The notes beneath the pieces were generated by a model. The model was not told the DNA's origin and did not search any database. It saw only the letters and a program-made list of their open reading frames with translations. From Symbiodinium natans (lineage: Eukaryota; Sar; Dinophyceae; Suessiales; Symbiodiniaceae), in the NCBI GenBank assembly GCA_905221605.1, contig CAJNDS010001657.1:335644-399643 (forward strand): a stretch of 64,000 bases of DNA, read 5' to 3'. Shown here one piece after another: positions 56,673 to 64,000 of the stretch (its first letter is position 1; the number at the start of each line of letters is the position of its first letter). The position numbers were made by a program, and so were the translations under genes.

Positions 56673-57651
56673 AGCCATCAGAGCACCCCCTTGCAGGAAC
56701 CTCCGACTCGTGAATACCCAATCAATAACAGATTGAAGCCGAAAGTGATGCACATGCTAGTGAAGACCACGTTTCCGGAGTCCTCAAGAACTCCGGGCCT
56801 AAGCCCGTGCCTATTCCGACTTCCTTCGGCCACCGACAATCTAACCGAACCTAACCCTCTTACTCTGGACGTTGGAGCGCCCCAGTGTGTTGACACACTC
56901 GGGAAATCGATTGCAGACCGTCTGACACCAAACCCATCCACCCCCTGCCTCGCCGAGAACGTCGAATCGATAAGCCTGGAGGAGACTTTCAGAGCTCAGA
57001 GTCCCAAAGTCCAAAAGTTCGTCAAATTTCTGGGGTCTCGGCGGAAGTGTCTGCCTCCGCAAGCTGTACTTTTGCGCCGTCCTGGAGCGGCCACTCGCAC
57101 ACTGCTGCATGTTATTGTTGCCGTCTATTGCTACGGTTGCTATTCCGACTGCGCAACATGCGGGCCCTCCAGGGGATATTCACAGTGATGGTGCCTGGTC
57201 CGAATGTTTTAGTAGTGTTTCGAAGAGACAAGAGGCCCCTTTCCAAGTCAAAGAACATTCAAAGTCTTTCTTCCAATGTCCAGAGGTGCTCAGGATTCAC
57301 AAAACATGAAGTCTATAGATGAAGCCGTCGCGAGCAGCAATCGCTGATGTTTTGCGACACCCTAGCACCACGAAGAAAGGGCATCAGACGCAACGCGGCA
57401 CCAAGGGCACAAGCAGCAAGACCAACACTAAGGTCCAACGAACGACGATCAGCCTTCCACCGAACCTGAACCACACAGACAGACCCACGCAGACAAAGCC
57501 GGCGCAAACCACTGAGTTTCCACTCGCTGTTTACCAAAGACGAGAGCCACAGCAGCCACGGAAGGCCAACAAATGTCACAGGCACCTTCGCCGGCGAGGG
57601 CAGTGCTCCGGAACCTCAGTTGGGCTTGCTAACCCCCCCTCCCCCCAAACA

Positions 57652-57706
57652 AGGGTTTAGGGTTTAGGGTTTAGGGCTTAGGGCTTAGGGGTTAGGGTTT
57701 AGGGTC
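57652..57706 (+). repeat. (TTTAGGG)n array
   Basis: About seven units, some CTTAGGG. Confidence 0.93.
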
Positions 57707-58162
57707 TGGGACCCTCCAGAAAGAAATGCCCCCGGAAGCCCCCCCCAAATCCCCCAAACAAATTTAGGGGGGGAAGGACCTGGGCTGAAGCCAAGGCCCT
57801 TCAGGCCTGAAACCATTATGGGCAAAAGGCTTGAAGATGTCTAGCCTTCCAGGGCTGAACCTAGAATGTAAAAACTTCTCCCAAGAAAGCTTGTGATTAT
57901 AGCGAATCTCCAGACAGACCTACTAGAACAAATCGGGCTTGCCCGCGGGCTACCTATCACGAAATTTTTGTTGGGGGCCTTATTTTGTAATGAATCCAAT
58001 AAGGTTTTAAATGGAACTGGACGGGCTTAGCTCCGGGTTCGGGCTCTACGGTTCCTGGAGCCCAAGGGGCCTCAAGGTTTGAAACTTTTAGACCACAGAC
58101 CCTTACAACATTCCCCCCGAGAAAAAATGATTGTAGCAATTGACCCCAACAAACTGAGTTCA

Positions 58163-58221
58163 AAACCCTAAACCCTAAACCCTCAACCCCTCAACCCCTC
58201 AACCCTAAACCCTAAACCCTA
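58163..58221 (-). repeat. (CCCTAAA)n array
   Basis: CCCTAAA units with CCCCTCAA variants in the middle, opposite in orientation to both neighbours at 57652 and 58378. Confidence 0.93.
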
Positions 58222-58377
58222 CTCTGAATACTAAGGCCCCCCATATGTTTGGAGCCCCTCAAGGCTGCGGCCAGCAAAGGCCAGGTCCAGACTCGCCGGC
58301 TTCTCCTCCCAAGGGCTCCGAAGGGAACTCCCAGAATTTCTGCGCTTCTCTTCGATAGATCCAAGTAGGGGAGTGTA

Positions 58378-58679
58378 GGGGTTTTTGGGGGCTTAGGGTT
58401 TAGGGTTTAAGGCTTAGGGGTTTAGGGTTGAGGGGTTTAGGGGGCTTTAAGGTTTAGGGTTTAAGGCTTAGGGGTTTAGGGGTTGAGGGGTTGAGGGGTT
58501 TAGGGTTTAGGGTTTAGGGTTTAGGGTTAGGTTTAGGGGTTAAGGGTTGAGGGGTTTAGGGGGCTAGGGGGTGTAGGGGTGTAGGGGTTTAGGGGCTTAG
58601 GGGCTTAGGGGTTTAGGGGTTTAGGGGCTTAGGGGTTTAGAGGTTTATGGGCTTAGGGGTTTAAGGGTTTAGGGGTTAG
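58378..58679 (+). repeat. long degenerate (TTTAGGGG)n array
   Basis: About 300 bases of TTTAGGG, TTTAGGGG, CTTAGGGG and TTGAGGGG units, mostly 8 bp in the second half. The largest telomere-like array in the window. Confidence 0.95.
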
Positions 58680-59035
58680 CAAACCTGCTCCAAACCCTGC
58701 AAATTAAATCGAGGAATAGGGGCCGATTTGCTCGGAACAAAGGCTTTGGGGATTCAATTCTGCTTGGAACTCAAGGAAACCCTCTGCTTGCTCTATACCG
58801 AAGTACAGGGTTTATTTGGAGATCGTCGGCAGAATACTTGCACAGAGCCCCGCGGCCTAGACTCTAGAGAGAAGCAAAAGAACATGATGTGAGTAGCCAA
58901 TACCAAGGACGATGGGTAAGTGGCTGAGGTTTATATTGGTTCGTTTGCGTCCACGGGTTGCATGCTGAGCTGCACCTGAACCCGGACTCAAGTTGTGAAT
59001 TGAATAGAAACTTACTTTCTTGGTCGCGTGCTCAC

Positions 59036-59127
59036 TGCAGTGTGCTTTTTTGGGCAAGACTCTCCTTGATTGCGCTCTGCAGGCGTGTGGCTTGCAAAGA
59101 GCTCCGATCCTTCTCCTCAGACTTGGG
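59036..59127 (-). CDS. probable exon, charged protein
   Basis: Acceptor ACCGAAG|CCC and strong donor CTGCA|GTGAGC enclose PKSEEKDRSSLQATRLQSAI, then KESLAQKSTL. Likely helical, unrecognised. Confidence 0.45.
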
Positions 59128-59393
59128 CTTCGGTTCCCACCAGCGTGACACTTGGGCTCAGGCTTGAACCGTGGGACTCTTATCCGCGTATCCCTCAAGC
59201 AAACCCTTAAACAAGCCGAGCAACGAATTCGGCAGTGGCCTGGGAGAGCATTCTCAGGCTGTCCTGGCGAACACAACGGAGGCTACTTGGCCTGAACCCT
59301 GAAGCCCTGAAGCTCGGAAAAACTCAAAAGTCAAGATTCGTGCTCCTGCAGTCTGGACTTGCTGAAACGACCAAAACGACCAGCGGCTGCCAG

Positions 59394-59490
59394 TGGCTTC
59401 AGAACATCAAACGCGTCCGCGCCACCGCGTTGAACGTCGCGGAGGGCAACTTTGGGGATGCGCTGGGGACCTTCGCCCAGAGGCTCCACG
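59394..59490 (+). CDS. possible plus-strand exon
   Basis: Acceptor GGCTGCCAG|TGG and GC donor CACG|GCCCT enclose WLQNIKRVRATALNVAEG, then NFGDALGTFAQRLH. Third positions are very G/C-rich on this strand. Unrecognised. Confidence 0.42.
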
Positions 59491-61680
59491 GCCCTACAAA
59501 TAGTTGCAGTGGCCAGCATCTGTTACTGTACCTTTGGCAATTTGGAGTTGAAAGGAGGCCTTGACTTCAGTACGTAAAGCACTAAACCAGTTCAGCTGCC
59601 GAAGGGCTGCTCAGAAATGGGGACATGGCATCACGCACTCCCAGGCCAGCTCATTGTTCGTCTTACTTCTTGCACATATGCCGTAGTCTCCCAAGATTAC
59701 ACCTGTGCCCGGAACAAAAGTTGTGTTGAGGCCAACCGTACTCAACACAAACCCTGCACATCTGCCCGATCCTAACGTTTAATCCCAGTCTCCATCACCC
59801 CTCCCTGTCAAAAGTAGCAAGTGCACCAGTACCAAAACGAGCATGCCTTCATCCCCGGCACAGCTCAGCAGAACTTCCCCGTATCCGAATTGTCCGAACT
59901 AAGACCCTGACATCCGATGATACAAGAGCCCTAACCTGTCAAAACATATGAGCAGCCCCTGCACCCAAAGCCCTGGAGCCGGAGCCTTCACACTTGCAAG
60001 CCGCTGCTCGGCATCCGGATGCCCACGTGCACCAGCCTCCGGAGACTGAAGTGAGGCTATGAAGTGCGGGGGGGCGAAGTGATGTGTTGAGAGGTGTGTC
60101 GATTCATTATTAGTCGAGACGTGACTCGATTGAGAATGCGATTTCACAAGGAGCTGTCCCCAGGTCTCCCCTTGTGCTGTTTGGCAGGACCGATGGCTCA
60201 GCTCTTGCTCATGACATGATCCTCCTTATTAGCTAGGCTTGCTGCTGGCACGGCTTCAACTTCAAACTGAATCTAAATAAGCAAGGGGCTGGGAGGCCCC
60301 CGCCTATCTGCAAACATGGCGCGACTGATGAAGATGGGGCCAGGGACCAAAGGACAGGGCGACCAGGGACCGCAGGACCGAAGGGAACGGGATCACGGAG
60401 GGCCGCCACACCCAGGGAAAAACAACATGGGACCCTTCGCTGATGCTGCCACCATAAACCGAAAAATGCGAGGCACCCAGACCGTCCAATGACTCGCAAC
60501 CGCGTGCCTCAAGGTACCACCTCCTGCAACATCGGGCCACGGCCCCTGAGTCCTTCTGGACGCTTCAGCAAGCTTAAACCCTCTTTCTTGATTGATGAGC
60601 ACATGATGCAGTTGGTCTGTTTCAGGGTATTTCAGACCATCAGACTGCGGCGACATCGAGATGATTCCCTTGTGGAAGCTCAAACGCAATGGGGCAATGG
60701 AAGCACCAAAGAACCCTCGCCATTACAAGGTTCAGCGAGTTCAGGGGGGTTCAGAGTGTGTTCAGTGCTGGGGGCGTCCTCTTCCCTGGCAGCACAGCTG
60801 CCTTCCAACTGTAATCGCTCAACCTCGCAGCGTGGTGCTTCTGCACTATGCGGAGCTTGACGACAGCTCATCAGGGACCTACCAGTCTGGCCTTGCACTC
60901 TCTTTTCGCCAAAAAGAACATTCCGAACTGCACAGATGCACGGAAGGCGCCGAAGGCCTAAACCTAAACCCGAAAGCCCTTGAAAGACCTGATGAGCCAA
61001 ACGACTCCAAGCGGGTTTGTGTTCTGGGGCCCTCTCTCAAAACCCCGAATTTGGGCGCCACGGGGCGTCCCCCAGCCAGAGCGGCGCCCAGGCGCTGCCG
61101 GCGCTCGTGGCAGCACCTTTGTCAGTTCGGTCCTCTGGACTTGCTCTGGGTTCATCGGCCGGTTTGGGGACACAAGCCATATGGGGGGTGCGTAGGCAAG
61201 AGTTGGGAGTTCTTCTGTTTGCAAGGTTTCAGGTCTGCGGAGTCTACAGTGAGCCTGTTCTTGGGCCCGAAGGCTCAGAGGTCTGAAAACGAAACCTTGG
61301 GCACAAGGCAGGATGAATCTCATGAGCCTGGTAGAAAGCTTCAGGCAACAGCACCACCCCCGGCTCAGGCTGCGACGCAGTGCGCGGAACATGCGCGGTG
61401 CGTCCAGCGTGCCTGCTTTGCAGGTGTCGGCAGGTCTCGGGACATAGAGTTGCGACTTGCTTCACAAGGCATCGCCGATTTCATGTGCTGTTGACGTGAA
61501 GAAAGCTAGTGCAATTCTGCGAGACTTGAACATGACGCACGTACAGTCTTAGACCCTCCCTGCCGGCGCCTGACACTCCGCCGGCAATCAAAGCTTCGGC
61601 CAAGTGTGCCTGCACGACGGTGAGCCGAGTTCTAGGACCTTCGCACCTTCTCGTGATTCGGGTAACCTTCTAACTGCTCA
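59491..61680. other. gene-poor stretch, weak exon signals
   Basis: Minus-strand frames about 60855-60720 (CEVERLQLEGSCAAREEDA) and 61146-61117 (EQVQRTELTK, GT donor) look like exon pieces. The 277-codon plus frame 60661-61494 has no protein-like order and overlaps these. Confidence 0.35.
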
Positions 61681-61682
61681 AA

Positions 61683-62135
61683 AAGTATAGTAGAAAGTAT
61701 AGAGTATAGTATATAGTACAGTATATAGTATATAGTACATACTACATAGTACCTAGTACATACTACATAGTATATGGTATACAGTATATAGTATATAATA
61801 TATAGTATATCGTATATAGTATGTAGTATATAATAAATAGAAAATAGTAAAAAGTACGAAAATAATTAGTAAATAGTAAATAGTATATAGTATATAGTAT
61901 ATAGTATATAGTATATAGTATATAGTATATAGTATATAGTATATAGTATATAGTTTAGTATAATATATATATATATATGTATGTATAATATATAGTATAT
62001 AGTATAGTATATAGTATATAGTATATAGTATCTAGTCTATAGTCTATAGTCTATCGTCTATAGTCTATAGTCTATAGTCTATAATAGTATAGTATATAGT
62101 ATACACTATATAGTACATAATATATAGAAAATAAG
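61683..62135. repeat. AT array with a 7-bp unit (AGTATAT)n
   Basis: Long runs of TATAGTA-type 7-bp units, with CATAGTACTA and CTATAGT variants and a short (AT)n core near 61961-61978. The best-preserved block is 61885-61955. More decayed pieces reach 62235. Confidence 0.95.
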
Positions 62136-62480
62136 AATATACAGAAAGAGGCGCACGACGGCCTGCATTTTGCAGGGTTGGGTTCCGTGCATATCTCCTT
62201 ATGATAAAGTTGTATATCGTATATAGTATAGTATAATACCGTGCCCGGTCGTTCCGGAGAGCCGGCTCCGTAAGCCTCCACTATGCAATGATGCTCAATG
62301 GCCCAAAAGCTCAAAAGCTCGGGGTTTAAGCTTGGTGTGGGACTACAGTGACTCTAACAGTTACTGCGGTCTACAGGCATAAGAATTGGAAGCTCCGGGC
62401 TACGGCTCTCAGAAACGTTTTTTGAACCCCGAACCCCTGAAAATCTCTGACTCCTGCACTGCAGGACCTTCGCTCCTCGC

Positions 62481-63584
62481 CTCCTTGTCACTCCGGGAGA
62501 AAGTCAGGATGATCTCATTGTCGCTTGCCACAGCCTGCGTGCGCGGCCCTGGCTTCTTGGGCTTTACGATGATCTCAGGCTTCGGGGCCCTGGCCCAAGA
62601 ACAGCCTTAAACCCGGCCCAAAACTAGCCTCCAAAAGCCGCGCTGGTGGGGCTTGAGGTTTCAGGGTGCTTCAAGTTAGGGCTTGGATATGGCGATGCTT
62701 CTGGGCGATGCTGGGGTGCTGGCCTCGGCAAAGCGAAGAATCTCCAGGATCATGTTGGCCTTGGACCATTGGACATGGTGTTTCTCTAAGAAAGGGACAC
62801 TAAAGGAACAGAAAGACTGCGGCCCACCCGCGCAGAAGCACTGCATCCATCAGAACCCAGCAGTACAGCCGTGGCAGCCGCACCGTGTACGGAATGGGAT
62901 AAACCCCGAAAACCTGAGAAAACCATGCACAAGAAAGCACGCCCAAAACCCAGAGCGCTCAAAACCCGCAAGCCCCCAAGTCCTTTTTTACGAACATCCT
63001 TTGAGCACCGGCCCGGCCTCGGCGCCGACAACCGCCTCTGAAGGCTGCTCGGGTCGTGCCTACGAGAGCTCCGCAGGCGGATGTTTGGGATGTTCAGGTG
63101 CGTTTGGGCCTCGGCTGCTGTTTCGCTGTTGGGGTGGGGTGGAGGTCAGAGGGACCCCCGACCTCTGGGAGAAAGGAGCCCGAAAAGAGCCCAAAAAAAT
63201 CCAAAAAAAAACTCTTAAAGAAAGCCGCCTCGAAGCCGGCCCACGGAAGCAGTGCCGCCTCCAGAGCCTTGCCGTCCATCGGCATCCTCTTGGGGGCTTT
63301 GGGGACCGGGAATTGAGGGCGTGGGGAAACTACACGCTGGTGTCAGGATGCAACGGGGGGGAGCAAAAGCAGCAGCTTCATCCTTTCGCGAAAGGAGGCG
63401 CCAACGTTTTCAGGCTTCAGAGTTTGTGTCGGCCCAAGATAACCCCTGGTGAACTGAAGGACTGACCTGCATTTCGTCGTTGCAAAACCGCTTCTCCACA
63501 CAGGGCACCGTTTGCCCTGAACCTCTTCCCATTGCTGCTCGGTGTCCTGGCCAACATGGCGTCCGAGAACCACGTCCTCACGCC
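62481..63584 (-). CDS. probable multi-exon gene, product unknown
   Basis: Five exon-like frames in minus order: 63584-63523 (GVRTWFSDAMLARTPSSNGK, GT donor), 63296-63259 (PKRMPMDGKALE, GC donor), 63035-62999 (AVVGAEAGPVLK, GA donor), 62783-62724 (KHHVQWSKANMILEILRFAE, GC donor, acceptor after a C/T tract), 62589-62481 (APKPEIIVKPKKPGPRTQAV, then SDNEIILTFSRSDKE, GC donor). Third positions are G/C-rich. The last piece is a Lys/Pro-rich linker. Phases agree for 63296 to 63035 but not for all joins, so exons are missing or some borders are wrong. No family recognised. Confidence 0.55.
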
Positions 63585-63916
63585 CTGTAGCGTGAAGTAC
63601 CTGCAGGCCGAGGGCTCAACGGCGGATGTCACTACTGATAAACTTCTGATCATGGGCTGCACCACAGGCGTCTCAGAAAACCAGACAGCCGTTGTAAAAC
63701 AAAAAACATGTCAATGTGAACCCGTCAGCCACGTTCCTGCACTGCTGATAGGGCTTTGGCTTTGACAGCGCAAGGCCCCACCGGACACCGAGACTGCAGC
63801 ACTCTGTCTTTCCCGGGTAGACTGATTCATTTGTCCAAGCCCGGCGCAAGCCAAAGCCCAATTAAAGGACCGGATCACCCCACATGCAAATTTATCTATT
63901 GAGAAAGAGTAGAGAG

Positions 63917-63966
63917 GTGCGCGAGTGAGTGCGTGGGTGAGTGTGAGTGTGAATGTGTGTGTGTGT

Positions 63967-64000
<34 letters not shown>
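63917..64000. repeat. (TG)n microsatellite running off the right edge
   Basis: Imperfect GTGAGTGTGA-type repeats pass into (GTGT)n broken by CTCT, then (TG)n to the last base. Confidence 0.95.

Noticed and set aside
60661-61494. 277-codon plus-strand frame
   Set aside because: GC-rich DNA leaves long frames by chance; no protein-like order, and better exon-like pieces lie on the opposite strand.
61683-62135. AT array considered as a replication origin or organellar insert
   Set aside because: Pure tandem repeat with no gene or origin motif. Repetition alone does not support either.

Overview
The window reads as nuclear DNA of a dinoflagellate, or a close relative. Three things in the sequence point there. 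Degenerate TTTAGGG/CCCTAAA (Arabidopsis-type telomere) arrays are scattered through the interior. Coding sequence is cut into very short exons. In the best-resolved gene, most introns begin with GC and some with GA rather than GT, and end at AG|G. Those donor classes and AG|G acceptors are known traits of dinoflagellate genes. I cannot name the species. No rRNA, tRNA, CRISPR array, operon or bacterial gene was recognised.

Left part (0-15 kb): a type-B carboxylesterase/cholinesterase-family gene lies on the minus strand, 14712 down to 2707. I could place 23 short exons by family motifs and matching splice phases. Its 18th intron holds a 503-codon intronless ORF on the same strand (6881-5370) that is clearly related to alanine aminotransferase but has lost the PLP lysine and other cofactor residues. 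Another intron holds an A/C-skewed tract followed by an AT-rich island.

Middle (15-40 kb): scattered minus-strand exons of unrecognised proteins. Between them are three diverged copies of a ~215 bp repeat (18.2-19.4 kb), several telomere-like arrays, and a 2 kb satellite (29.55-31.62 kb) of 35-bp units with a 163-bp higher-order repeat, bracketed by an 84-bp direct repeat. A 208-codon ORF (34427-33801) ends in a Cys/His pattern like His-Me finger zinc loops.

40-45 kb: a probable minus-strand multi-exon gene ends in a long exon coding a ZZ zinc finger, a collagen-like GIPGMPG tract and four NPWAGLAGLLGG-type repeats, a combination I do not recognise.

Right part (45-64 kb): a 396-codon intronless ORF of unknown function (50089-48899), weaker exon candidates on both strands, paired telomere-like arrays in opposite orientations (57.6-58.7 kb), a 450 bp array of a 7-bp AT unit (61.7-62.1 kb), a minus-strand multi-exon gene (63.6-62.5 kb) and a (TG)n tract running off the edge.

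Most exons I could assign are on the minus strand, in line with the one-way gene tracts described in dinoflagellates. All exon borders are by-eye inferences from reading frame, splice sites and, for the esterase and aminotransferase, family motifs. Single exons of unknown proteins may be wrong in strand or extent.
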